Positions 1 through 7,326 are shown, numbered from the stretch's first letter. The stretch: 13,764 bases of DNA from an uncultured Planctomycetaceae bacterium (GCA_903823545.1 CAIJTL010000528.1:1-13764); one strand, 5' to 3'. Notes: generated by a model not told the origin, from the letters alone. Translations and numbers: made by a program.

Positions 1-603
1 CTCCCAGTTCAACCGTCGTTGGCGTTGAGTATCGAAAGTGGTGAGTTGGGCATTGCGGCGGGGCTTCAAGATCGAGTGATTCAGGTTTATGGCGGCTTGG
101 TCTATATGGATTTCGCAAAGGACCGCATGACCGAACAAATGGGTTTCTCTTGCGGCGTTTATGAGCGACTCGATCCACAAATACTGCCTTCACTTTACCT
201 CGCATACAGCCCTGAGGTGGGTGAGCCAACCGAGGTTCTCCACAATCCCTTGCGAGCGCGATACCAAGCGGGCGATCCCGCAGTTCATGGGGCGATGCAA
301 AAATTCGCTGGTTTGGCGGCGGAAGCCTACGAGGCACTCCAGGAACATGACGCCCGTCGATTGTCTGAGTTAATGGACGAGAATTTCAATACCCGTCGAA
401 GCATCTGCCAATTGGCCAGCAGTCACATTCAGATGATCGAGGTCGCACGCGGAGTTGGTGCGAGCGCGAAGTTCGCAGGTTCGGGCGGAGCGATTATCGG
501 CGTCTATTTCGGCGATGCAATGTTCGCTCAACTGCAAAATGATCTCGGACAAATCGGCTGCCAAGTGGTTCGCCCAATTCTCGATTTGCCGACGGCCGAT
601 TAA
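1..603 (+). CDS. GHMP-family sugar kinase, C-terminal part, probably glucuronokinase-like (5'-truncated)
   Basis: The reading frame is open from the first base and stops with TAA at 601-603, so the N-terminal part, with the ATP-binding GHMP motif, lies upstream of the window. The visible 200 residues include GLQDRV followed by QVYGGLVYMDF near the left end, and a GHMP motif 3 (GSGGA, bases 478-492) that lines the phosphate-binding site of GHMP kinases. The GLQDRV..QVYGGLVYMDF block and the later RRS, EVARGVGASAKFAGSGGA stretch match what I remember of plant glucuronokinase (D-glucuronate + ATP to D-glucuronate 1-phosphate) better than mevalonate or galactokinase. That match is from memory, not an alignment. 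Many databases would call it a mevalonate kinase-like or GHMP kinase protein. The product would be cytoplasmic and could feed UDP-glucuronate formation for polysaccharides. The next gene starts about 70 bases downstream on the same strand. Family call is confident; substrate is tentative. Confidence 0.8.
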   Translation, partial: LPVQPSLALSIESGELGIAAGLQDRVIQVYGGLVYMDFAKDRMTEQMGFSCGVYERLDPQILPSLYLAYSPEVGEPTEVLHNPLRARYQAGDPAVHGAMQKFAGLAAEAYEALQEHDARRLSELMDENFNTRRSICQLASSHIQMIEVARGVGASAKFAGSGGAIIGVYFGDAMFAQLQNDLGQIGCQVVRPILDLPTAD

Positions 604-675
604 GAGCGGGATGATGTTCACGAAGCGCCGACTGACGGGACTCCGATGGATTCCGCAGTTACACTCTGCGGTACT

Positions 676-1803
676 ATGGCAGGAAACTCATTCGGACAAG
701 CATTTCGGATTACCACGGCCGGGGAAAGTCACGGTCCGGGGAATGTGGTCATTATTGATGGCGTGCCCCCCGGCGTTCCGCTGACCGAAGCGGACCTCTT
801 GGTCGATCTGCAACGGCGGCGACCGGGGCAAAGTAAGATCGTCACTCAACGACAAGAAGACGACATTCCCGAAATTCTCGCTGGCGTTTTTGAAGGTCGG
901 ACAACTGGCACAAGCGTCGCCATTTTGATTCGCAACGCCGATCAGCGGAGCCGAGACTACGACGACATCAAAGACAAATACCGTCCTGGTCATGCTGACT
1001 ACAGCTTTGATGCGAAGTACGGCTTTCGCGACTATCGCGGCGGTGGTCGATCGAGTGCTCGCGAGACGACGGCACGAGTCGCGGCTGGTGTTGTTGCCAA
1101 AAAGATTCTGCATCAGGCATTCGGCGGCGAAGTGATCGGTTACGTGGTTCAGGTTGGAGACATTCGTGCGACGATCGCAGAGCCCGCTGCTGTGACGATG
1201 ACTCAAGTCGAAACGCTGCCGAACGGCGAACCGAACATCGTGCGCTGTCCCGATCCTGATGTTGCAGTTCGTATGGTCGAACTGATTGAGTCAGTCCGAA
1301 AAGAGGGTGATTCAATTGGCGGGGCAGCGGAGATCGTCGCGAAGAACATTCCAGCGGGGCTCGGTGAGCCGGTGTTCGACAAACTGAAGGCCGATCTGGC
1401 GAAAGCACTCTTCAGTTTGCCAGCAGTGCTCGGCGTTGAATACGGCATCGGCTTTGGTTGCGTGACAATGCGAGGCAGCGAACACAACGATCATTTCATC
1501 GCCGACACCGCTCATCCGCGCGACGGTCATGCGGGAATCACAACAGACTCAAATCGACATGGCGGAATGCTCGGCGGGATTTCAACGGGCCTGCCAATCG
1601 TGTTGCGAGCCGCCGTAAAGCCGACCAGCAGCCTGCCGATCGAGCAACCGACAGTGACTCGCACAGGCGAGGCGACAACCATTCGGACTAAAGGTCGACA
1701 CGACCCGTGTCTGTTACCGAGATTCATCCCGATGGCGGAAGCGATGGTCGCAATCGTGATTGCGGATCATTGGCTGAGGTGGAAAGGACAAGCGGGAGGA
1801 TGA
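676..1803 (+). CDS. aroC: Chorismate synthase
   Basis: Catalyses the last step of the shikimate pathway, 5-enolpyruvylshikimate 3-phosphate to chorismate with loss of phosphate, using reduced FMN; cytoplasmic homotetramer. All family signatures are visible. With the start used here they are GESHG at residues 16-20, then GVPPG, DQRS, RPGHADY, the GGGRSSARET block, KEGDSIGG, and near the C-terminus the HGGMLGGIS and TKGRHDPC blocks. The length, 375 residues, is normal for the bacterial enzyme. An in-frame ATG at 646 would add ten residues (MDSAVTLCGT). I prefer ATG 676 because known chorismate synthases begin with M-[AS]-G-N-[TS]-x-G, exactly as at 676. Neither ATG has a strong Shine-Dalgarno sequence, although GGGA precedes 646. 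The frame is intact. No other aromatic-pathway gene is next to it. A repeat element begins about 8 bases after its stop. Confidence 0.97.
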   Translation: MAGNSFGQAFRITTAGESHGPGNVVIIDGVPPGVPLTEADLLVDLQRRRPGQSKIVTQRQEDDIPEILAGVFEGRTTGTSVAILIRNADQRSRDYDDIKDKYRPGHADYSFDAKYGFRDYRGGGRSSARETTARVAAGVVAKKILHQAFGGEVIGYVVQVGDIRATIAEPAAVTMTQVETLPNGEPNIVRCPDPDVAVRMVELIESVRKEGDSIGGAAEIVAKNIPAGLGEPVFDKLKADLAKALFSLPAVLGVEYGIGFGCVTMRGSEHNDHFIADTAHPRDGHAGITTDSNRHGGMLGGISTGLPIVLRAAVKPTSSLPIEQPTVTRTGEATTIRTKGRHDPCLLPRFIPMAEAMVAIVIADHWLRWKGQAGG

Positions 1804-1810
1804 GGCGTGG

Positions 1811-1990
1811 TGAAATCCCAATCTCCAACCGCCAATTTCCAAGGAATGTCCAAGCCCCAAATTCCATTGGGCCAAATTGGTCGCTAACTAAGGCGGTCGA
1901 ATGGTCATGCGGCGCTTGGTCTCAGCCTTTTGGATTTTGATTTTGGGATTTGGACGTTCATTGGACATTGGGATTTTGACATCGGAGCTT
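1811..1990. repeat. Long imperfect inverted repeat, MITE-like intergenic element
   Basis: This fills nearly the whole gap between aroC and yjbQ. The left arm (about 1813-1866) is rich in CCAA and CCCAAAT words. The right arm (about 1930-1977) is rich in the complementary TTGG and GGGATTT words. AAATCCCAATCTCCA at 1813 pairs with the complement of TGGACATTGGGATTT near 1963-1977, and GTCCAAGCCCCAAAT at 1848 pairs with the GATTTTGGGATTTGGAC stretch. The central 60 bases (about 1867-1929) are GC-richer and not part of the stem. The right arm also has internal direct repetition of TTTTGGGATTTGGAC-like and ATTGGGATTTTGAC units. No convincing protein is encoded. It may be a multi-copy miniature element or an RNA hairpin at the end of the aroC transcript. 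Its right edge supplies the leader just before the yjbQ start. Confidence 0.65.
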
Positions 1991-1998
1991 GAACCACG

Positions 1999-2430
1999 AT
2001 GCCTTGGATACAACGACAACTCCGATTGCCTGCGATCAGTCGCGGGTTTCACCTCATCACCGAACACATCACATCGGCACTGCCAGAATTGAGTCGTGTC
2101 AAAGTCGGGCTATTGCACGTCTTTATTCAACACACATCGGCATCACTCACGATCAACGAAAACGCTGATCCTGACGTACCTGCGGATTTGGAAAGCTCGT
2201 TCAACCACATTGCTCCGGAAAGTTTTCCGTATCAGCACACAGTTGAAGGCCCAGACGATATGCCAGCACACGTGAAGGCCGCGATGCTCGGAAGTTCGGT
2301 CTGGGTGCCCGTCGGTGAGGGGCGGCTGTGCTTGGGAACTTGGCAAGGAATTTATCTGTGTGAGCACCGAAATCACGGAGGTTCGAGGCGATTGATCCTG
2401 ACATTGCAAGGCGATTGGACGGAGGCGTGA
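1999..2430 (+). CDS. yjbQ: YjbQ/UPF0047 family protein (secondary thiamine-phosphate synthase-like)
   Basis: A 143-residue protein covering the full YjbQ/UPF0047 family length. Visible hallmarks are HTSASLTINENADPDV in the first half, the family signature region SVWVPVGEGRLCLGTWQ with the invariant GTWQ, and the EHRNHGGSRR segment near the C-terminus; the conserved histidines are thought to form the active or metal site. Family members have been linked to a weak thiamine-phosphate synthase activity, so databases use the name secondary thiamine-phosphate synthase enzyme, but the physiological role remains unclear. It is a soluble cytoplasmic protein. The start ATG at 1999 follows a distant GGAG (1984-1987) at the edge of the upstream repeat, a longer spacing than ideal. 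The downstream lipoprotein gene begins one base after its stop, so the two are probably co-transcribed. Confidence 0.93.
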   Translation: MPWIQRQLRLPAISRGFHLITEHITSALPELSRVKVGLLHVFIQHTSASLTINENADPDVPADLESSFNHIAPESFPYQHTVEGPDDMPAHVKAAMLGSSVWVPVGEGRLCLGTWQGIYLCEHRNHGGSRRLILTLQGDWTEA

Positions 2431-2431
2431 G

Positions 2432-4204
2432 ATGGCATGTGAGTCGCAAAGATTATGGACGAAAGCTGTCCATGCCGTTTCACTCATCGCATTCGCGGTC
2501 GTGACAGCAGGTTGCTCAAAGGAGCCGACGATCCCGGAGCTAGTACCAACACCTGTTGGTACTAGCTCCGGAAAATCGATCGGAGTGGTCTCAGACTCGC
2601 CGATTCGGTTTGAGGAAGTCACCGATCGATCTGGAGTGAAATTCACGTACCGCAACGGCGATGAGGCGAATGAGGTAGCGATTCTCGAATCGTTGGGGGG
2701 AGGAGTTGGGCTGTTCGATTACGATGGAGATGGCGATTACGACCTGTGTCTTCCGGGCGGCGGTCATCACAGCGACAAAAAAGAGAACGGCAAGCGAGAG
2801 GTTCTCGGTTGGCCTCATGCGATCTATCGGAATGACGGTGACTGGCATTTCACGGAAGTGACGAACCAAGCCACGGTGCCGATGGCGTCACATTATACCC
2901 ACGGTGCTGCCGCGGCAGATTTTGACAATGATGGATTCAGCGACGTTCTGATAACCGGTTTCGGTGGAGTGCAGTTGTTGCACAACCATGGCGATGGCAC
3001 GTTTGAGGAAGTCACTAAGTCAGCCGAGATGACCGATGCGTTATGGAGTTCGAGTGCCGCATGGGGCGATTTCAACAAGGATGGAGCGTTAGACGTCTAC
3101 GTCGCACATTACGTTGATTGGTCATTCGACAAGCATCCGTTCTGTCCCGGCCCGAAGAAAGGTGATCGCGAGTCATGTCCTCCTCGGGAATTTGACGGCC
3201 TGCCGGATGTGCTCTATTTGAACAATGGAGACGGCACTTTCCGAGATGCTTCTAAGGAAAGTGGTCTTCGCCCTGATGGCAAAGGACTGGGTGTGTTGAC
3301 TGCGGACCTCGACTTAGATGGCGACGTCGATGTTTATGTTGGAAATGACACGGTTGCCAACTTCTTGTTTCGGAACGACGGCACAGGAAAGTTCCAAGAA
3401 GTCGGCCTGATCAGCGGCACCGCAGTCAATCAAACGGGGTCGCCTGACGGCAGCATGGGAGTCGATGTCGGCGACTTCAATTTGGATGGCCAGCCAGATT
3501 TGTGGGTCGTGAATTTTGAACGCGAAAGCATCGCGCTGTATCGCAACGAAGGAAACTGTCAGTTCCAGCACGTGAGCCAGGGAAGCGGAGTCACCGCCGT
3601 CGGGGCCTTGTACGTCGGCTGGGGAACGGCCTTTTGTGACTTCGACAAAGATGGTGACGAGGACACGTTTGTTTCGAACGGCCACGTCATTCGCTATCCA
3701 GAGAACGCGCCGATTTCTCAGAAGCCGTTGCTGTTCAATAACCTCAAAGGGAAGCGAATGGAGAATATCGCGGCGGTCGTCGGCTCGTATTTCAACACCG
3801 GTCATCAAGGTCGCGGCAGTGCTGCTGGTGACATCGACCGTGATGGGGACGTCGATCTGGTCATCTCGCGAATGAACGAGCCGATCGCTTTGCTGTCGAA
3901 TACCACGCAGGTTCCGAATCATTGGATATCATTCAAACTCATCGGGCGGACGAGTCCGCGATATCCGATCGGTGCGATTGTGCGAATCAAAACTCCGCAA
4001 GGAGAACGAGTGCGGCAGATCAAAGGGGGCACTAGTTACGGGTCAACCGTGGATCCGCATTTGTTCTTCGGCATCGGCGAGAGCACGACGGTCGAGTCAG
4101 CTTCGATCACTTGGCCGTCTGGTGAAACTCAATCACTGGCACAGCTCAGCGGCGACCAAAGTTGGCTCGTTCGCGAAGGTCTTGAGCCCCTTCCAGAACG
4201 CTGA
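2432..4204 (+). CDS. FG-GAP/VCBS repeat lipoprotein with ASPIC/UnbV domain (CRTAC1-like)
   Basis: A 590-residue predicted lipoprotein. A hydrophobic signal (about residues 12-26) ends in the lipobox VTAGC with Cys28 as the lipidation site. After a short linker come at least seven Ca-binding-type FG-GAP/VCBS motifs of the form DxDxDGxxDL, including FDYDGDGDYDL, ADFDNDGFSDV, GDFNKDGALDV, ADLDLDGDVDV, GDFNLDGQPDL, CDFDKDGDEDT and GDIDRDGDVDL. They predict a seven-bladed propeller. The C-terminus (about residues 490-585) is an ASPIC/UnbV domain, with the typical IGAIVRIKTPQGERVRQI, GGTSYGS..PHLFFGIG and ITWPSGE blocks. Such proteins are abundant in Planctomycetota, but their ligands are mostly unknown. 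Start ATG 2432 has GGAGG at 2421-2425 with six bases spacing, inside the end of yjbQ, so translation may be coupled. A perfect palindrome is read in frame in the linker (codons 35-47). A stem-loop follows the stop. Confidence 0.93.
   Translation: MACESQRLWTKAVHAVSLIAFAVVTAGCSKEPTIPELVPTPVGTSSGKSIGVVSDSPIRFEEVTDRSGVKFTYRNGDEANEVAILESLGGGVGLFDYDGDGDYDLCLPGGGHHSDKKENGKREVLGWPHAIYRNDGDWHFTEVTNQATVPMASHYTHGAAAADFDNDGFSDVLITGFGGVQLLHNHGDGTFEEVTKSAEMTDALWSSSAAWGDFNKDGALDVYVAHYVDWSFDKHPFCPGPKKGDRESCPPREFDGLPDVLYLNNGDGTFRDASKESGLRPDGKGLGVLTADLDLDGDVDVYVGNDTVANFLFRNDGTGKFQEVGLISGTAVNQTGSPDGSMGVDVGDFNLDGQPDLWVVNFERESIALYRNEGNCQFQHVSQGSGVTAVGALYVGWGTAFCDFDKDGDEDTFVSNGHVIRYPENAPISQKPLLFNNLKGKRMENIAAVVGSYFNTGHQGRGSAAGDIDRDGDVDLVISRMNEPIALLSNTTQVPNHWISFKLIGRTSPRYPIGAIVRIKTPQGERVRQIKGGTSYGSTVDPHLFFGIGESTTVESASITWPSGETQSLAQLSGDQSWLVREGLEPLPER
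2534..2571. repeat. Perfect 18-bp inverted repeat inside a coding region
   Basis: The left arm CCGGAGCTAGTACCAACA (2534-2551) and right arm TGTTGGTACTAGCTCCGG (2554-2571) are exact reverse complements separated by CC. The element starts exactly on codon 35 of the FG-GAP lipoprotein gene and encodes PELVPTPVGTSS plus part of a Gly codon. It lies just after the lipobox, where a flexible linker would tolerate extra residues. Of the three + strand frames only this one lacks a stop, because TAG occurs in both of the others. The length and perfection suggest a mobile palindromic element rather than chance. Confidence 0.85.
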
Positions 4205-4206
4205 AA

Positions 4207-4253
4207 GAAAACCGTTTGCTAGCGAGGGCACATGGCCCGCGATCACGGTTTTC
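4207..4253 (+). terminator. Stem-loop after the FG-GAP lipoprotein gene, possible terminator
   Basis: GAAAACCGT (4207-4215) and ACGGTTTTC (4245-4253) are exact inverted repeats, and an inner GGGC/GCCC pairing can form within the loop. It begins two bases after the stop codon. The right arm contains TTTT but there is no following T tract, so a classical intrinsic terminator is uncertain; it may be an RNA 3'-end stabiliser or a degenerate repeat. Confidence 0.4.
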
Positions 4254-4259
4254 CGCTTA

Positions 4260-4288
4260 TTGACACCCCACACCAGCGGTCCTAGCAT
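4260..4288 (+). promoter_or_regulatory. Candidate sigma70-type promoter for the envelope cluster
   Basis: TTGACA at 4260-4265 matches the -35 consensus exactly. It is followed after 17 bases by TAGCAT (4283-4288), four of six matches to TATAAT. It lies downstream of the stem-loop that ends the previous gene and about 160 bases upstream of the chosen start at 4450, in an otherwise non-coding gap. A long 5' leader would result; no known riboswitch pattern was seen in it. Pattern match only. Confidence 0.4.
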
Positions 4289-4449
4289 CGCCTCGTTGAT
4301 TGGCCGGCTGGCACGCTCAATGGTCTTCTGCCACAAAGTCTCTCGCACCTTTCATCTCGCCGCATCATTTCACGACGGACAACATCATGCCTGCCATCGT
4401 CAACTTTGATTGTTGGTCTCAGGTTTCTTGCTCCAGGAAGGTTCAGTTG

Positions 4450-6192
4450 ATGGGGCTTGTCCGTGCAGAACGTCGGAGTTGGCGCGCAGTATTGGTCGTT
4501 TCTGCTGTCGCATTGGGTGCAGTGTTCGCAACAAGCGAAGTCTCAGCCGCAGAAAAACCGCCTGAAGTGGTGGCTGCCATACAACGCGGCCTGAACTTTA
4601 TCAAAGGCCGACAGTTGCAGGGCTACGAGGCGGGCTTGGCCACTTACGCCGCAATTTCTGCAGGCGAAAAACCGGAAAGCGAGTTCGTTCAAAAGAACGT
4701 CGCGATCATCTTGCAACGCTTCACGGCCAGTTCTTACTCATCACCACAGCACCATATTTATGGCGCGGCAGTCGATGTTATGGGCCTAACGGCCGCGAAT
4801 CGAGAGTTGTATCTTCCTCAAATTCAGTTGATCGCCGACTACATCATCAAGGACCAACGCGATAACGGGGCTTGGGATTATGCGGGACAAAATCACGGCG
4901 GCGATACCAGTATCTCTCAATACGGCAGCTTAGGACTGTGGGCTGCTGCGCGAGCTGGGGTCAAAATCCCTCCCAAAGTTTGGGACCGTTCCGTCAATTG
5001 GCATTCCCGAACTCATCTCAAAGAAGGAGCTTTTGGATATCACCCATTGGGAGGCGAGGCACATGCTTCTCACAGTATGACTGTCGCGGCGATTGGCAGT
5101 CTGTGTATCGCCCGTATCTTTCTCACCGATCCGTCGCAGACGAGCGTGGACCTGAATGAGACGGAAGAAGTCGCGAAGCCCAAGAAGAAAGATACGAAGC
5201 CATTCGGCGTCTTGGAAAAAGTCACTGCGACTGAAAACGTAACTACGGACGATCCAACGAAATCAGACAAGCCGGAGAACTACAAAGTCACGAGCACCCG
5301 CCGCGAAATGGATGCTCACATCGGTGGCGGCATGGGTTGGCTGGGCAGAAATTTCACAATCGATAAGCCGGTTGGATGGCCGATCTATTACCTCTATGGT
5401 TTGGAGCGTGCCGCCGCGTTGACAAACTCCGAAAAGATTGGTGGCCGAGATTGGTACAAAGATGGCTGCGCGCATCTCGTCAAAACTCAGATGGAAGATG
5501 GAAGCTGGTTTGAACAATCGGGTGCCAATGCCGCGACATGCTTCGGCATTTTGTTTCTGACGCGAGCGACAGAAAAAATCGCTCCGAGCGCTCCGAAACC
5601 AGTCGCTCAGAAAGCAGCGAAAACGCTTGGCGAAGGGATGCTTCAGGGTGGTCGCGGTTTGCCGACGGACTTGGCGAACGTTGATGCGAGGAACGGGCAG
5701 ATCAAAGCCAAAGTGATGGATACTCCGTTGGATAAGCTGCTGGCTGATTTGGAGAACCCAAAGTCGCAAAATGTGGAAGCGACTCAAACGGCGTTGGTGG
5801 AATCAATCCAAGTCGGGAATCGAGAGGCCCTCCTCGGAAAGAAAGAGTTGCTCGTGAAGCTGGCGAAGGATTCGCGCAGTGAAGTTCGTCGAACAGCGTT
5901 TTGGGCACTCGGTCGATGTAACGATTTGAGAGTCGTGCCGTTGTTGCTTAAGGGTTTGTTAGACGTTGATTTTGATGCCTCTGTTGAGGCACGTAACGCC
6001 TTGTGCATGCTTAGTCGTAAGCCACGCGGCTTCGGGCTTCTAGATGATGTCTTAGACAAAATCCCGCAAACTGCGACGCCCGATGAGCGAGATGCGATCG
6101 TAGAAAAATGGAGACGTGAAGATGCCGCTCGATGGAAAGAGTGGTATCAGAGAGTCCGCCCCTACGATGAACGAGACAACTTGCCGGATTAA
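4450..6192 (+). CDS. Secreted prenyltransferase/squalene-cyclase-fold protein with C-terminal HEAT repeats
   Basis: A 580-residue protein with an N-terminal signal peptide: RAERR, a hydrophobic core at about residues 13-27, and a likely cleavage near VSA-AE at residues 33-35. The middle (about 40-400) resembles the alpha/alpha barrel of squalene/oxidosqualene cyclases and prenyltransferase beta subunits. QW-like elements are RDNGAWDYAG near residues 137-145 and EDGSWFEQSGANAATCFGILFL near 349-370. No DxDD catalytic motif of squalene-hopene cyclase was seen, so enzymatic cyclisation is not supported. Residues about 465-535 look like HEAT repeats (SRSEVRRTAFWALG, RVVPLLLKGL). The chosen ATG has an excellent AGGAAGG at 4435-4441 and is directly followed by the signal peptide. 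The open frame extends up to 4300, but that extension would bury the signal. This is the first gene of the putative envelope cluster; related proteins are common in Planctomycetota, with no assigned function. Confidence 0.85.
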   Translation: MGLVRAERRSWRAVLVVSAVALGAVFATSEVSAAEKPPEVVAAIQRGLNFIKGRQLQGYEAGLATYAAISAGEKPESEFVQKNVAIILQRFTASSYSSPQHHIYGAAVDVMGLTAANRELYLPQIQLIADYIIKDQRDNGAWDYAGQNHGGDTSISQYGSLGLWAAARAGVKIPPKVWDRSVNWHSRTHLKEGAFGYHPLGGEAHASHSMTVAAIGSLCIARIFLTDPSQTSVDLNETEEVAKPKKKDTKPFGVLEKVTATENVTTDDPTKSDKPENYKVTSTRREMDAHIGGGMGWLGRNFTIDKPVGWPIYYLYGLERAAALTNSEKIGGRDWYKDGCAHLVKTQMEDGSWFEQSGANAATCFGILFLTRATEKIAPSAPKPVAQKAAKTLGEGMLQGGRGLPTDLANVDARNGQIKAKVMDTPLDKLLADLENPKSQNVEATQTALVESIQVGNREALLGKKELLVKLAKDSRSEVRRTAFWALGRCNDLRVVPLLLKGLLDVDFDASVEARNALCMLSRKPRGFGLLDDVLDKIPQTATPDERDAIVEKWRREDAARWKEWYQRVRPYDERDNLPD

Positions 6193-6267
6193 AGGTGATT
6201 GAGTCTCACCCGATTCTTTTGGCGATTATTAGCAGGTAGCGAAACAAAGCATATCGAGGTCATCGTT

Positions 6268-7233
6268 GTGAGCAGTGTCACTGAATCTTCTCGCTCGAAT
6301 CGCACAGTCTCAGTCCGAGTGACGAAACTCGACCGGACCACCGCGCAGTTGATCGCACTTTGTCTGTTCATGGGACTGGTTTTGCTTTTCTTGATGACGA
6401 TTTGGTTTTCTGGTCTCCGCCCTGGGCGATCGATATCTGCTGCTCCGCTAGAAATTAAAGACGACGATTTCGGTGGTGATCCAGATGGTGCTCCCGGTGA
6501 GTCATTGAAGATCGACTCACCGGAGCCTCCTTCCGCAGATGCACAGGCCGGAGAAGACTTCGCGGAAACAGCAGAAACTCCAGATTCCGCTCCAACTGAT
6601 GTAGTCGCTGACGTAGCCGTCGCCGACCTTGCGACAGATATGTTGAATCAAGAAACATCAACGGATGGTGACGCGCCGCTCGTTGTCCGAGCGTTTACAC
6701 CTGCCCCATTGACCGTGCGCAAGCCCGGTAGTTCCCAAGGAACTGGAACGCGTCGAGGACTAGGCGAAGGAAAAGGGACAAAGGGAGGCGTCTCACGCGA
6801 ACTCCGTTGGCAGGTGAAGTTCGCAGATCGAGTCACTCTCGAAGAGTACGCAGCTCAATTGGATTTCTTTGGGATCGAAGTTGGCGCACTCATGCCCGAT
6901 GGAAAGTTGATCCTTGTTTCAAAGCTTGCTCAAGCAAAGCCCATCAGCAAGACAGTCACCAGTGGTGCTGATGAAAAACGTCTGTATTTCACCTGGAAAG
7001 GTGGCTTGCGCAAAGCAGGCGACCTGGAGCTGTTTCAAAAGGCGGGCGTCAATGCAAGCAATGCAGTCATGATTCTGCACTTCTATCCGCCAGTCACCGA
7101 AAACGTACTCGCAAACATCGAACAAAATTACAAAAACCGGAAGGCTATCGAAATCAAACGGACCTACTTCGTTGTACGAAAGGCGAAAGATGGTTACGAA
7201 TTCGCGGTCTCCAGTCAGACCTATTTGAAATGA
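6268..7233 (+). CDS. Single-pass membrane protein of unknown family, TonB/TolA-like layout
   Basis: I do not recognise a family. With the GTG start at 6268, preceded by GAGG at 6256-6259, the product has 321 residues. It has a short polar N-terminus with net positive charge, one TM helix at about residues 26-47 (AQLIALCLFMGLVLLFLMTIWF), and a long acidic Asp/Glu/Ala/Pro-rich segment (about 55-140). A Gly/Arg/Lys-rich stretch (GTGTRRGLGEGKGTKGG, about 158-174) leads to a folded C-terminal domain (about 175-321) with alternating strand-like segments. That layout, cytoplasmic stub, TM anchor, extended linker and terminal domain, is what TonB and TolA have, and ExbB and ExbD homologues are encoded downstream, but no TonB sequence motif is seen. 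A TTG at 6199 is an alternative, less likely start that would add 23 residues. Probably co-transcribed with the preceding gene. Confidence 0.75.
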   Translation: MSSVTESSRSNRTVSVRVTKLDRTTAQLIALCLFMGLVLLFLMTIWFSGLRPGRSISAAPLEIKDDDFGGDPDGAPGESLKIDSPEPPSADAQAGEDFAETAETPDSAPTDVVADVAVADLATDMLNQETSTDGDAPLVVRAFTPAPLTVRKPGSSQGTGTRRGLGEGKGTKGGVSRELRWQVKFADRVTLEEYAAQLDFFGIEVGALMPDGKLILVSKLAQAKPISKTVTSGADEKRLYFTWKGGLRKAGDLELFQKAGVNASNAVMILHFYPPVTENVLANIEQNYKNRKAIEIKRTYFVVRKAKDGYEFAVSSQTYLK

Positions 7234-7237
7234 AGCC

Positions 7238-7292
7238 AGCACGATGCGCCAGCGAGTGATCCTCTCTGGCCCACCTGTTGGCGCGTCGCGCT
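7238..7292. repeat. Imperfect inverted repeat after the TonB-like gene
   Basis: AGCACGATGCGCCA (7238-7251) pairs with TGGCGCGTCGCGCT (7279-7292): 14 positions with one mismatch and one G-U, loop of 27 bases. It starts four bases after the stop at 7231-7233. An alternative inner pairing GCCAG/CTGGC (7248-7270) also exists. It has no T tract. It could act as an intercistronic RNA hairpin or be a dispersed palindromic repeat; the GCGCCAGCGAG word resembles repeats I associate with planctomycete genomes, from memory only. Confidence 0.5.
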
Positions 7293-7326
7293 GACCACCG
7301 ATCGAACATCACAGAGCAGAGTCCTC

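Noticed and set aside
1707..2092. Small + strand open frames (77 and 63 codons) across the aroC-yjbQ gap
   Set aside because: They translate the inverted-repeat element and parts of real genes in other frames; no protein features.
4300..4449. N-terminal extension of the barrel/HEAT protein from an upstream ATG
   Set aside because: It would place 50 residues before a typical signal peptide, while ATG 4450 has an excellent ribosome binding site; the extension also overlaps the leader downstream of the promoter candidate.
6199..6267. TTG start for the TonB-like protein
   Set aside because: GTG 6268 has GAGG at suitable spacing and gives a short positively charged N-terminus before the TM helix.
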